Assembly: GCA_029260215.1 (NCBI GenBank)
Contig: JAJDDQ010000051.1
Span: forward strand, 1-64,000
Direction: 5' to 3'
From: Phycisphaerae bacterium
Lineage (GTDB): Bacteria > Planctomycetota > Phycisphaerae > UBA1845
DNA length: 64,000 nucleotides
The translations under genes were made by a program, and so were the position numbers. Shown here one piece after another: positions 26,288 through 35,615 of the stretch (position 1 is its first letter; every line of letters starts with the position of its first letter). The notes beneath the pieces were generated by a model. It was not told the origin of the DNA, made no database searches, and worked only from the letters and a program-made list of their open reading frames with translations.

Positions 26288-28018
26288 TTGCCTGTGGACC
26301 CGTCGATCGAAAGCGCAGCCGATCTTATCCTTTGCGGATTCGAGGATTATCAGCACCGGTTCGCGGAGATCACACAGCGGGCACGGGGTCGATTTGAAAC
26401 GCGAGACTGGCAGGGCGCACAGCGCGATGCCCTCGAACGCCTGGGTCTGTACGGCGACATTGTGGACACGATCGACGCGGGAACGCGCACGCTTCTGGGC
26501 GAGCATCTGCATCGCACGGACCTTTGGGCGGAGATAAAGGCGGCGTTCGCCGCGCACGTCGATGACAGCCCGATCATCGAAATAGCGGAGACGTTTTTCA
26601 ACTCGGTTACGCGGCGCGTGTTCGATACCGTGGGCGTCGATCCACGTATCGAGTTTGTCGCGCCGCCGGTGGCTGTGCCGCACGCAGCCGTTGAAGAGGC
26701 GGTCTTTGAAACGATCCCGATCGACGGCTCCATCGAGTCAGCCGTCAAGAAAATCATCAGCCGGTCCGAATTCAAAGCCAATTGGAACAATCTGGATCGC
26801 GATGTTCGATTGGCTGCCCAAGAGATCGAATGCGAGCGTGCCCGCGTGCTCGGCGACCGGGAGCTTGTGGCGGTGGACGTGATATCGCCGGTGTTCTATC
26901 GCGGGCAGCGTGCGTTCATCGTGGGCAGGCTGCGGGCGGGAGAGCGCGTGATGCCGATCGTTCTCGCGTTGGCCCACGATGCGGGCGGCGTCGAGATTGA
27001 TGCAGTGCTGCTGACCGAAAACGAAGCCAGCATCGTTTTCAGCTTCACGCGGTCCTATTTTCACGTGGAGCTGGATAGGCCTCGGGACATGATCGCGTTC
27101 CTCAAGTCGATCATGCCGCTCAAGCCGGTGGCGGAATTGTACACCGCGCTCGGATTCAACAAACACGGCAAGACGGAGTTGTACCGGGACTTGCTGTTTC
27201 ATATGGATCGTTCGACGGACCTGTTCGAGATCGCGCGCGGCGACCGCGGGCTTGTCATGATCGTTTTCACGCTGCCTTCGTACGACTTGGTGTTCAAGAT
27301 TATTCGCGACCACTTCGCTCCGCCCAAGACGATCACGCGTCGCGAGGTTATGGACAAGTATCAGCTCGTGTTCCGCCACGATCGCGCGGGCAGACTTGTT
27401 GACGCTCAGGAGTTCGAACACCTCAAGTTCGCGCGCAACCGTTTTTCCGAATCGCTCCTGACGGAACTCGCTTCCAACGCGAGCCGAAGCGTGACGATCT
27501 CGGAGCGTTTCGTGCATTTCGCGCATCTGTATACGGAGCGACGCATCACGCCGCTGAACCTGTACCTGCGTGAAGAAGAGGAAGAGTTGGCTGTTGAGGC
27601 GGCCCTCGACTATGGGCGTGCGATCAAGAATTTGGCAGCTACGAACATCTTCCCGGGCGATTTGCTGTTGAAGAATTTCGGTGTGACGCGGCACGGTCGC
27701 GTTATTTTCTACGACTATGACGAACTTTGCCCGTTGACCGATTGTCGCTTTCGTACCATGCCGCCGGCCCAATATCCCGAAGACGAGATGCGGGCCGACC
27801 CTTGGTATTACGTGGGGCCGAACGATGTTTTTCCCGAAGAATTCGAGTATTTTCTCGGGCTAAGGGGTGTCGTACGCGATCGCTTCCTGCAACGTCACGG
27901 AGACCTGCTGACGGCGAGCTACTGGAAATCCGTACAGGATCGTCACCAAGCCGGCGAAATCATCGACATCTGCCCCTACCGCGAACGCAAGAGGCTGCGC
28001 AATCGCAAGGCCCATTAG
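26288..28018 (+). CDS. aceK: Isocitrate dehydrogenase kinase/phosphatase
   Basis: 576 residues, matching AceK length. This bifunctional enzyme phosphorylates and dephosphorylates isocitrate dehydrogenase, diverting carbon to the glyoxylate shunt during growth on acetate or fatty acids. Recognisable AceK segments: ALGFNKHGKTELYRDLL, the ATP-site region YDLVFKIIRDHFAPPK, and the catalytic/metal region NIFPGDLLLKNFGVTRHGRV then IFYDYDELCPLTDCRFR. TTG start with GAGGA about 10 bases upstream. No aceA/aceB or icd lies in the window. aceK is best known from proteobacteria, so its presence here merits a phylogenetic look. Confidence 0.92.
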   Translation: MPVDPSIESAADLILCGFEDYQHRFAEITQRARGRFETRDWQGAQRDALERLGLYGDIVDTIDAGTRTLLGEHLHRTDLWAEIKAAFAAHVDDSPIIEIAETFFNSVTRRVFDTVGVDPRIEFVAPPVAVPHAAVEEAVFETIPIDGSIESAVKKIISRSEFKANWNNLDRDVRLAAQEIECERARVLGDRELVAVDVISPVFYRGQRAFIVGRLRAGERVMPIVLALAHDAGGVEIDAVLLTENEASIVFSFTRSYFHVELDRPRDMIAFLKSIMPLKPVAELYTALGFNKHGKTELYRDLLFHMDRSTDLFEIARGDRGLVMIVFTLPSYDLVFKIIRDHFAPPKTITRREVMDKYQLVFRHDRAGRLVDAQEFEHLKFARNRFSESLLTELASNASRSVTISERFVHFAHLYTERRITPLNLYLREEEEELAVEAALDYGRAIKNLAATNIFPGDLLLKNFGVTRHGRVIFYDYDELCPLTDCRFRTMPPAQYPEDEMRADPWYYVGPNDVFPEEFEYFLGLRGVVRDRFLQRHGDLLTASYWKSVQDRHQAGEIIDICPYRERKRLRNRKAH

Positions 28019-28088
28019 CAAATGGGCGACGATTCCGCAGCCTGATGCAAAGCTCAACGCATTATTGCCAACACGCGAACCGGGCGAA

Positions 28089-29339
28089 TCAGCACCAGCC
28101 GCGGAGTTTGCACGCTTCCGCCACGCGCGAAACGGACACGAGATAAGCCGCCAATCGCATGTGGCACTTCTCCTTCGTGCTCATCGTATGCACGTCGTGA
28201 AACGCGGTGGTCATGCGTCGGTCGAGCTGAACGTGGATGTCCTCCAGAGGCCAATAGTAGTTGGCGGTGTTCTGAACCTGCTCGAAGTACGAAACGGTCA
28301 CGCCGCCCGCATTCGCCAGGAAATCCGGCAATACGAAAACGCCGTTCTCGAAGAGGATTTTGTCGGCCTCCGGCGTCGTCGGGCCGTTGGCGAGTTCGCA
28401 CATGATGCGGGCTTTGATGTTCGCTGCGTTGTCGGCGGTGACGGCGTTTTCCAGCGCAGCGGGATAGAGCACATCGACATCCAATTCGAGCAAGTCCTCG
28501 TTGCTGATCGGCTCCGTGCCGGGCAGGCCGGCGACGCGACCGGTCTCGCGTTTGTGGTGAACGGCTTTTTCAGGGTCGATGCCAGATTTTGAATACACGC
28601 CGCCGCCGGAATCACTGACCGCGAGGAGCTTCCCGCCGCCGAGAATCTCGCAATGGAGCAGTGCGGCGAATTGCCCCGCGTTGCCGAACCCCTGAACCGC
28701 GTGGCTCATCTTGGTCGCGTCCATTTCTTTGGCCCTGGCTGCTTCGCGCACGCAATACACGCCACCTCGGGCCGTCGCATCGCCGCGTCCCTGACTGCCG
28801 CCGAGCGGAATCGGCTTGCCCGTAATCACGCCGGGGTGCTTATGACCCACGATTGTCTCGTACTCATCCATCATCCAGGCCATGATTTGCGGCGTGGTGT
28901 AGACGTCGGGCGCGGGCACGTCGCGATCGACTGCCAGCACAGGGGCAGCCGCTCGAATGTAGGCGCGGGCGAGTCGTTCCTTTTCCGACTCGGTCATTTC
29001 CTTCGGATTGCAGGTGACCCCGCCCTTGCCGCCGCCGAGGGGGATGTTCACGACGGCCGTCTTCCACGTCATCCACGCAGCCAACGCACGAACGGTGTCA
29101 ATGGTCTCGTCCGGGTGCCAGCGGAGTCCGCCCTTGGTGGGGCCTCGGGCGGCGTTGTACTGCACGCGGTAGGCGTGGAAAATGCGTGTTTCGCCCGTGT
29201 CCATTTTCACCGGCAGCAAATAGCGATATTCGCGCATGGGCCATTTGAGCAGTTCGTGCGTCGCTTTGTCGAGACCGAGAATCTGGGCGGCCTCGTTGAG
29301 TTGAGTCTGAGCAATCTTGAACGGGTTGAGTTCTGCCAT
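28089..29339 (-). CDS. gdhA: Glutamate dehydrogenase (Glu/Leu/Phe/Val family)
   Basis: 416 residues; reversible oxidative deamination of glutamate to 2-oxoglutarate and ammonia. Motifs: PMREYRYLLPVKMDTGE, GGLRWHPD, then the catalytic-lysine region MTWKTAVVNIPLGGGKGGV, GFGNAGQFAALL (dinucleotide fold) and ELANGPTTPEAD. Length fits the roughly 420-residue hexameric class. Starts with AGGCGACTTCTC upstream (AGGAGGC in the same stretch). Monocistronic. Cofactor specificity is not decided here. Confidence 0.92.
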   Translation of the reverse strand: MAELNPFKIAQTQLNEAAQILGLDKATHELLKWPMREYRYLLPVKMDTGETRIFHAYRVQYNAARGPTKGGLRWHPDETIDTVRALAAWMTWKTAVVNIPLGGGKGGVTCNPKEMTESEKERLARAYIRAAAPVLAVDRDVPAPDVYTTPQIMAWMMDEYETIVGHKHPGVITGKPIPLGGSQGRGDATARGGVYCVREAARAKEMDATKMSHAVQGFGNAGQFAALLHCEILGGGKLLAVSDSGGGVYSKSGIDPEKAVHHKRETGRVAGLPGTEPISNEDLLELDVDVLYPAALENAVTADNAANIKARIMCELANGPTTPEADKILFENGVFVLPDFLANAGGVTVSYFEQVQNTANYYWPLEDIHVQLDRRMTTAFHDVHTMSTKEKCHMRLAAYLVSVSRVAEACKLRGWC

Positions 29340-29524
29340 GAGAAGTCGCCTCCTTGAACAAGCGGCTGTTTACCAAGCCGCGAAAAAAGCCGTCAAGCGA
29401 GCATTCTAACAACGTCTCGGCTGCACCGCCAATGGGCGGTGGTTCGGATACGCCGTCACAGTATTGAGCGGAGCGACGGAGCAATGACGACTTGTCCGGT
29501 CGGGGATTGGCCTCACGGTACGGG

Positions 29525-30196
29525 CTACTTGCTCGCATCGTGAGGCCAATCGCGGAGCGGGCAATCGTCGCAATCGGCGGTGGATTTGCAGTGGCGTTTG
29601 GCCAGCGCGACGAGCAGAGCGTGATATTCGCCGTAGACGTGGGCGTCGGGCGAGTTGGCGTGTTCGAACAGTCGTTTCACGTGTTCGTAACCGGCCTCCC
29701 CGTCGATGATGTCGTGTCGGCGGAGGATGCGTCGCGTGTACGCATCGACCACGAACGTCGGAATGTCGCCTGCATACAGCAGTATCGCGTCGGCGGTCTC
29801 CGGGCCTACGCCGGAAACGGACAGGAGCATCGGGCGCAGCTTGGCCAACGGCGTCGCAAAGACTCGATCGAGGTCGCCGTCGAAGTGATCGTAAAACCAA
29901 TGCACGAGCGCCTTGAGGCGACGGGCTTTGACGCGGTACGTGCCTGCGGGCTTGATCCAGTCGGCCAACCGGGATTCGTCCAACTCATGAATCGCGCGGA
30001 GCGTGAGCGCTTCGTGTTTTCTCAATTGTGTGATAGCGCGTGCGACGTTGGTCCAGGCTGTGTTCTGCGTCAGGATAGCGCCGATGATGATCTCGTCGCG
30101 CGTCTCCCCAGGCCACCAATACTGAGGCCCGAATGCGGCGAACAGGGTGGTGTAGAATTCGCGAAGTACGCGGCTGGAATCATTCGTTGCCGTCAT
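29525..30196 (-). CDS. Endonuclease III-family DNA glycosylase (MagIII-like)
   Basis: 223 residues of the HhH-GPD base-excision superfamily. The helix-hairpin-helix SVSGVGPETADAILLYAGD is followed by the catalytic aspartate in VVDAYTRRI. In endonuclease III a lysine follows the HhH (GVGRKTA) and acts as nucleophile for the AP-lyase step; here the position is Glu (GPETA), as in monofunctional 3-methyladenine glycosylases of the MagIII type. The C-terminus has three cysteines (HCKSTADCDDCP) of the four expected for a 4Fe-4S loop. The ATG at 30196 is chosen; a TTG 18 bases earlier is possible. It is 33 bases downstream of gcvPB and may be its operon's last gene. Confidence 0.83.
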   Translation of the reverse strand: MTATNDSSRVLREFYTTLFAAFGPQYWWPGETRDEIIIGAILTQNTAWTNVARAITQLRKHEALTLRAIHELDESRLADWIKPAGTYRVKARRLKALVHWFYDHFDGDLDRVFATPLAKLRPMLLSVSGVGPETADAILLYAGDIPTFVVDAYTRRILRRHDIIDGEAGYEHVKRLFEHANSPDAHVYGEYHALLVALAKRHCKSTADCDDCPLRDWPHDASK

Positions 30197-30229
30197 GGTG
30201 CGTGCGGCACGCAAAGTTCACCGGCTCCG

Positions 30230-31696
30230 CTACTGTTTCCACTGCACGTTCGGTTTCCGGCTGGCAGCCACCTCATCCATGCGGGCGACCGGCGTGGTGT
30301 GCGGGGCGGCGTGGACTGTCTCGGGATCGTGCTCGATCTCGTCGGCGATGGTCAGCATCGCCTCGACGAATTCGTCCAGCGTGGGCAGCGATTCGGTTTC
30401 GGTCGGCTCGATCATGAGGCAATGGGCGATAGGCCAACTCATCGTCGGGGGATGGATACCGAAATCGATCAAACGTTTGGCCACATCCAGCTCGGTGACC
30501 TTCGCACCGTCGAATTTTGGCACGAGGATGAATTCGTGGGCATAGGGCGCGGGGAATGGCAGGTGGAATCGCTCCTTGAGACAGGCGGCGAGGTAGTTCG
30601 CGGACAGGACAGCCTTGCGCGAGACGTTGAGCAATCCATCGGAACCCAGGGCGCGAATGTAGGCGTAGGCGCGGATCAGCACGCCGGTCTGCCCGTAGAA
30701 CGAACGAACCTTGCCAATGCTCTTTTCACGGTCGTAGTCCCAACCGAACGTTCCATCGTCTCGCTGGATGACCTGCGGCACGGGCAGGAACGGTCGCAAA
30801 TGATCCGCCACGCCGACCGGCCCCGCGCCAGGCCCACCACCGCCGTGCGGCGTGCTGAATGTCTTGTGTGTGTTGAAGTGCATCACATCAACGCCGAAGT
30901 CGCCCGGCCGAGCGATGCCGAGCATGGCGTTCATGTTGGCTCCGTCGAGATAAAGCTGGGCACCGGCGTCGTGCAGGATGTCCGCGATTATCTCGATCTG
31001 CTCGTCGAAGACGCCGACCGTGTTGGGGTTGGTAATCATCAACGCAGCCGTGTGTTCGTCGACATTGGCGCGCAGGTCGTCGAGATCGACGCGCCCGTCG
31101 GGCTTGGTCTTGATCTGGCAGACATCGCGGGCACACATGGCACACGTAGCGGGGTTCGTACCGTGGGCCGACGCGGGCGCGAGCACCTTCCGGCGCTTCT
31201 CGCCACGACTGCGGTGGTACGCATTGATAATCATCAGGCCGGTCATTTCACCGGCTGCACCTGCCGACGGCTGAAGCGTCACCTCGGACAACCCCGAGAT
31301 TTCCTGCAGGAAACCGCGCAGGCGATAGAGCAATTCCAGGATGCCCTGCGTGTCAGACTCGTATTGATACGGATGCAAGTCGGCGAAGCGCGGCATGGCC
31401 GCCGCGATTTCGTTGACCCGCGGGTTGTACTTCATCGTGCAACTGCCAAGCGGGTAGAAATTCGCGTCGACGCTGAATACGCGGTGGGCCAGCCTGGTGT
31501 AATGGCGAACGAGGTCCATCTCGCCGATCTCGGGAAGGTCCGGCCCTTCGCCTGCGAGGTATTCCGAATCGATGGCCGCGGCGCGATCGAATGCGGGCAC
31601 GTCGGAATCGGGAATCGATGCGGCTGTCGCACCGGGCGAGACGCGCTCGAACAGAAGCGGATGGTCCTTATCCAGAGGAAGCGTGGTCTTTTGCAT
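30230..31696 (-). CDS. gcvPB: Glycine dehydrogenase (decarboxylating) subunit 2
   Basis: 488 residues; the C-terminal half of a split P-protein of the glycine cleavage system, which decarboxylates glycine with PLP and passes aminomethyl to H-protein. The PLP lysine is in HFNTHKTFSTPHGGGGPGAG near 277; also SAGAAGEMTGLMII, PASAHGTNPATCAMC and YPLGSCTMKYNPR. The ATG at 31696 is preferred because family members begin about there; a start at 31738 would overlap the zinc-ribbon gene by 14 bases. gcvT and gcvH are not in the window. Confidence 0.92.
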   Translation of the reverse strand: MQKTTLPLDKDHPLLFERVSPGATAASIPDSDVPAFDRAAAIDSEYLAGEGPDLPEIGEMDLVRHYTRLAHRVFSVDANFYPLGSCTMKYNPRVNEIAAAMPRFADLHPYQYESDTQGILELLYRLRGFLQEISGLSEVTLQPSAGAAGEMTGLMIINAYHRSRGEKRRKVLAPASAHGTNPATCAMCARDVCQIKTKPDGRVDLDDLRANVDEHTAALMITNPNTVGVFDEQIEIIADILHDAGAQLYLDGANMNAMLGIARPGDFGVDVMHFNTHKTFSTPHGGGGPGAGPVGVADHLRPFLPVPQVIQRDDGTFGWDYDREKSIGKVRSFYGQTGVLIRAYAYIRALGSDGLLNVSRKAVLSANYLAACLKERFHLPFPAPYAHEFILVPKFDGAKVTELDVAKRLIDFGIHPPTMSWPIAHCLMIEPTETESLPTLDEFVEAMLTIADEIEHDPETVHAAPHTTPVARMDEVAASRKPNVQWKQ

Positions 31697-31724
31697 TGGT
31701 ATGGTCGCACTCACGTTCGCCTGC

Positions 31725-32018
31725 CTACCCTTCGACATTATTCGTTTTCATTCGTTCCCACAGGGCGGTGTCCAACTCGGGCACCGTCGCCAGAATCTGA
31801 TCGATGCTGAACCGTTGGCCGCATTCCGGACATCGACACTCCGTTAAGCCCGTCATGTTGTATCCACACTGCGGGCAATTCGGCGGCGCGGATCGAGACG
31901 CCCGCCAACCACGCACGAACCCGCTTCGCCAAACCAGCCCCACGCCCATCAGAGCAAGGCCTGCGGTCAGCACGACAAGCACGCCGACGCCCACCACAAT
32001 CCACGGATTCAAGCTCAT
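31725..32018 (-). CDS. Small zinc-ribbon membrane protein in glycine-cleavage operon
   Basis: 97 residues. One N-terminal transmembrane helix (WIVVGVGVLVVLTAGLALMGVGLVW), a basic stretch, then a ribbon at about 48-67 (CPQCGYNMTGLTECRCPECG). It starts 1 base before the stop of gcvPA and ends close to the start of gcvPB, so it is embedded between the two P-protein subunits. It belongs to the CxxCGYNLTGL-type ribbon set. A role in P-protein assembly or membrane association is a guess; it could equally be a mere hitchhiker in the operon. Confidence 0.75.
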   Translation of the reverse strand: MSLNPWIVVGVGVLVVLTAGLALMGVGLVWRSGFVRGWRASRSAPPNCPQCGYNMTGLTECRCPECGQRFSIDQILATVPELDTALWERMKTNNVEG

Positions 32019-32019
32019 G

Positions 32020-33363
32020 TCACACGCTGCTCAGCGCATCGACCAGCGCATCAATCTGCGTCTTAGTCCGCTTTTCGGTCAACGCGATCATGAAGCAATC
32101 GCTCTTATTCTCGAACCACTGCCCCATCGGCACACCGGCCAGCAAACCCTGCGCACGACAGTGGGCCAGGACGTCTGCCACGGGTTTTCGGCTGCGCACG
32201 ACGAACTCGCGGAAAAAAGGCCCGGAGAATCGCAGTTCGAATCCGTCCAGCTTGGCGATTTCGCTTGCGGCGTAGTGCGCCTTGTCGAAACAGATTTCGG
32301 ATATCTTTCTGAACCCGGTTTTGCCCAAAGCAGCCATGTGGACGGCTGCGCGCAGCGCGAGCAATCCCTGGTTCGTGCAGACGTTACTCGTAGCCCGTTC
32401 GCGTTTAATGTGCTGCTCGCGGGCTTGCAAGGTCAGGCAGAAGCCTCGCTTGCCGTTCACGTCGCGCGACAAGCCGACAATACGCCCGGGCATCTTGCGC
32501 AGGTACTTTTCGCGACAGGCGAAGAACCCGCAAAAAGGCCCGCCATACGACATCGGAATGCCCAGCGGTTGAGCATCGCCGACAGCCACGTCCACGCCGA
32601 GTTCGCCCGGTCGCTTCAACATTCCGCAACTGATCGGGTCAACGCTTTGAATCGCCAGAGCACCGACCTTGTGGGCGAGTTCCGACGCCTTGGCCACCGG
32701 CTCAATCAGACCGAAGAAGTTCGGCGATTGCATCACGACGGCTGCGGTCTGTTCGTCAAGCTCCCGCTCGAGAAGGTCAAGGTCCAGATGACCGTCAACG
32801 TGTTCGATGCGAACCGGCTTGATCGAGCGTTCGTACGTCAGCGTGCGTAACACGTGCATGGCGTCGGGGTGGATGGCCGTCGATACGAGCACGCGATCGC
32901 GCCGCGTGACGTTGCAGGCCATGATGATCGCCTCCGCAACGGCGGTGGCCTGCTCGTACAGCGAAGCGTTGGCTGCCTCCATCCCGGTAAGACGGCAGAT
33001 CATCGTTTGAAATTCGTAAAACGCTTGCAACGATCCCTGCGACGCTTCAGCCTGATAGGGTGTGTACGCGGTCAGAAACTCGCTTTGCGTCGCGAGTTGC
33101 TCGACAACGCAGGGCGAATAGTGGTCGTACACACCGGCCCCGAGGAAACAGGCCAGATCGCGCCCGTCACTGTGATTGTTGCGATGGGCCAGGTCGCTCA
33201 GCTCAGACATCAATTCCGGCTCGCTAATGCCCCGGGGCAAATCGAGCAGGCCTTTGACGCGATGGGCGGCTGGCACGTCGGCAAAAAGTTCATCGATGGA
33301 ACCAGCGCCGATGCGTTCGAGCATCAACCGCTCATGGTCCGGCGTAATCTGTGTGAAATCCAT
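32020..33363 (-). CDS. gcvPA: Glycine dehydrogenase (decarboxylating) subunit 1
   Basis: 447 residues; the N-terminal half of a split P-protein, partner of the gcvPB product. Family features: PRGISEPELMSELSDLAHRN, FLGAGVYDHYSPCVVEQL, SEFLTAYTPYQAEASQGSLQ, EYERS-like TYERSIKPV and GGPFCGFFACRE. Its stop nearly abuts the start of the zinc-ribbon gene (1-base gap), and it begins 9 bases after the upstream HD nuclease gene, so four genes run as one minus-strand operon. Confidence 0.92.
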   Translation of the reverse strand: MDFTQITPDHERLMLERIGAGSIDELFADVPAAHRVKGLLDLPRGISEPELMSELSDLAHRNNHSDGRDLACFLGAGVYDHYSPCVVEQLATQSEFLTAYTPYQAEASQGSLQAFYEFQTMICRLTGMEAANASLYEQATAVAEAIIMACNVTRRDRVLVSTAIHPDAMHVLRTLTYERSIKPVRIEHVDGHLDLDLLERELDEQTAAVVMQSPNFFGLIEPVAKASELAHKVGALAIQSVDPISCGMLKRPGELGVDVAVGDAQPLGIPMSYGGPFCGFFACREKYLRKMPGRIVGLSRDVNGKRGFCLTLQAREQHIKRERATSNVCTNQGLLALRAAVHMAALGKTGFRKISEICFDKAHYAASEIAKLDGFELRFSGPFFREFVVRSRKPVADVLAHCRAQGLLAGVPMGQWFENKSDCFMIALTEKRTKTQIDALVDALSSV

Positions 33364-33372
33364 AGGCGTGTT

Positions 33373-34353
33373 CTAACTGTCGCTCGCCAAAGGGTCGGCC
33401 TTGTAGAGCTTCGTCTCCATCGCCCGGCTGAACTGCGTCCAGTTGCGGTCGTCCTTGTCCGCGTCGATCAGCTTGAGACACATGTTCAGTTTGGCATCCA
33501 GGTTGTCCAGGTAATGCACGGCGATCGCTTCGGGCGTGGCCGGGAATTTCGGGCTGCCGAATTCGGGCTTGGCGTGATGGCTGAGGACGATGTGCTGCAA
33601 TGACCATTTGACGCGGTCCGGGATGGGTTGCCCCGTCGTTTTTGCAGCCCGCTCCGCCATGCGATCGATCCAGTTGACACAAATGCTGATGTGCCCGAGC
33701 AACTGCCCTTCGTCGGAATATTGAAAGCTCGTTTCGTAGGTCAGCTCAGCCGTCTTGCCGATGTCGTGCAGGAACAAACCGGCAAGCACGAGGTCGATAC
33801 TGACGCGCGGATAACGCGGGATGACAGTCTGGGCCAACTCCAACAGGCACATCGTGTGTTCGAGCAATCCGCCGATGTAAGCGTGGTGCAACGCCATCGC
33901 AGCTGGCGCTTTCTTGAACCGTTCGATAAGCACTTCGTCGTTGCGAAACTCGTCGATGATCGCCTTGACGGCTGGGTTCTTGATGTCAGCCAGCACAGCC
34001 TGAACGCGCGACCACATGTCGTCGATGTCGTTTTCCGTACGCGGGAGGAAATCCCCCAGATCGACATTCTTCGTATCCACCGGCCGAACGGCTTCGATGA
34101 TGAATTGCAGCGCGCCTTTGTAGTTTTCCGTGCGACCCTTGAGGTTAATGAACCCGCCCTCAGGCAACAGCCTGTACATGCCCTCCGTCGCCGACCACGC
34201 ACGAGCCGTCATCTGCCCCGAGCGATCAGCCAACACCGCGTGAATGTAAAGCGAGCCTTGCGTCGTGGTGCGCAAATCCTTGCTGGCCACGAGAAACGTG
34301 ACATCATCAAAATGCTCCCCAGGCCCCATGTCTCTGACAAATCGCCGCGCCAT
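33373..34353 (-). CDS. 3'-5' exoribonuclease YhaM family (OB-fold plus HD domain)
   Basis: 326 residues. Residues about 10-110 form an OB-fold nucleic-acid domain (LRTTTQGSLYIHAVLADRSG ... ARAW). Residues about 155-290 are an HD metal-dependent domain: the first His in HHAYIGGLLEHT, the HD pair in AGLFLHDIGK, and later HHAK. It matches YhaM/CBF1 exonucleases, which trim RNA or single-stranded DNA from the 3' end. It is first in the operon with gcvPA, the zinc-ribbon gene and gcvPB. A functional link with glycine cleavage is not evident. Confidence 0.85.
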   Translation of the reverse strand: MARRFVRDMGPGEHFDDVTFLVASKDLRTTTQGSLYIHAVLADRSGQMTARAWSATEGMYRLLPEGGFINLKGRTENYKGALQFIIEAVRPVDTKNVDLGDFLPRTENDIDDMWSRVQAVLADIKNPAVKAIIDEFRNDEVLIERFKKAPAAMALHHAYIGGLLEHTMCLLELAQTVIPRYPRVSIDLVLAGLFLHDIGKTAELTYETSFQYSDEGQLLGHISICVNWIDRMAERAAKTTGQPIPDRVKWSLQHIVLSHHAKPEFGSPKFPATPEAIAVHYLDNLDAKLNMCLKLIDADKDDRNWTQFSRAMETKLYKADPLASDS

Positions 34354-34622
34354 CGCTGTCTCCGATCGGTTTTCTCGATGCTGATGAATTCTGCGCGTAC
34401 TTTAGACTCACAAAGCACTTCCTTCAACAGACGCAACACCCCCGCGAAAGTCAATGGGCACTCTACCAAAGGCCCATGTCCGCCCAGCGACGGTACAACC
34501 GGCTGAAAACGTACGACACAGCCGTCCACATTAGCCGTTTCGATACCGTCACAGCCCCCGGAAAAGGGATGTTTCGGGTGGACGCTGTTCGGGCACGTGC
34601 ATGGGTAGTAGTCTTGCCGGGT

Positions 34623-35615
34623 ATGAAACTGATCGACGCGAACGAAAAAAACCTCGACGCCTTAGCCGGCAAGACGGCGGCGGTCGTTGGATACGGCAAT
34701 CAGGGGCGGGCGCACGCACTGAACCTGCGCGACTCGGGCTTGAAAGTCTTGGCTGCTCAGCGACCCGGCGGGCGCGGGCATCGATGGGCCACGGAAGATG
34801 AGTTCGATATCGTGCCCGTGGAGCAAGCAGCAAAAACGGCGGACCTGCTGATCATGGGCCTGCCCGACGAGTCAGCCTCGGATGTCTATCGAGCCGACAT
34901 TCAGCCGCACCTGCGCCCGGGTCAGACGCTGGGCTTTATTCACGGATTCAACATTCGCTTCGGATTCATCACTCCGCCGGACGGCGTGAATTGCGTCATG
35001 GTCGCGCCCAAGGGGCCGGGCACGCTGGTGCGATCGTTGTTCGAGGAGGGCAAGGGCCTGCCCGCACTGTTGGCCGTCGAACGCGATGCGACGGGCGATG
35101 CGCTGGCCGTCGCGCTCGCGTGGGCGGCTGGGATCGGCGCGACGCGCTCCGGTGTGATCGAGACGACCTTCGCAGCCGAGACCGAAGCCGATCTCTTCGG
35201 CGAACAGGTCATACTCTGCGGCGGCGTGACGTCGCTGATGAAGGCTGCGTTCGAGACGCTGACCGAAGCCGGCTTCGCACCGGAGTTGGCCTACATCGAA
35301 TGCATACACGAATTGAAGCAGATCGTGGATTTGATCTACACACAAGGAATGGCTGACATGCGCGAGCGGATCAGCAACACCGCAGCCTACGGCGACGTCT
35401 CCCGAGGCCCTCGGATAGTCGACGAGCGCGTGCGCGCTTCCATGAAAGAGATTCTGTCGGAGATCCAATCCGGCGCATTCGCAGACGAGTGGATCGCGGA
35501 ACATCGCGCGGGAGCCAGGAAATTCCGCACACTGCTCGATCAAGACACCAACACCCCCCTCGAAAGCGCCGGCGCGTCTGTGCGGAAACTCATGCCGTGG
35601 TTGAAGAAGGCATAG
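34623..35615 (+). CDS. ilvC: Ketol-acid reductoisomerase (class I)
   Basis: 330 residues; NADPH-dependent isomeroreductase of branched-chain amino acid synthesis. The Rossmann motif AVVGYGNQGRAHALNLRDSG is at about 17-36. HGFNIRFGFITPP and MVAPKGPG follow, then the metal- and substrate-binding ETEADLFGEQVILCGG and ECIHELKQIVDLIY. The ATG at 34623 gives the class I length; a same-frame extension to 34476 has no similarity. No strong Shine-Dalgarno sequence is visible. The usual ilvB/ilvH neighbours are absent. Confidence 0.92.
   Translation: MKLIDANEKNLDALAGKTAAVVGYGNQGRAHALNLRDSGLKVLAAQRPGGRGHRWATEDEFDIVPVEQAAKTADLLIMGLPDESASDVYRADIQPHLRPGQTLGFIHGFNIRFGFITPPDGVNCVMVAPKGPGTLVRSLFEEGKGLPALLAVERDATGDALAVALAWAAGIGATRSGVIETTFAAETEADLFGEQVILCGGVTSLMKAAFETLTEAGFAPELAYIECIHELKQIVDLIYTQGMADMRERISNTAAYGDVSRGPRIVDERVRASMKEILSEIQSGAFADEWIAEHRAGARKFRTLLDQDTNTPLESAGASVRKLMPWLKKA

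Noticed and set aside
26738-27772. 344-codon minus-strand frame opposite aceK
   Set aside because: No recognisable motif, and the plus-strand protein matches AceK over its whole length.
34354-34475. Glycine riboswitch before the YhaM-gcv operon
   Set aside because: No GGA/GAGA core or paired glycine-aptamer pattern seen in the leader.
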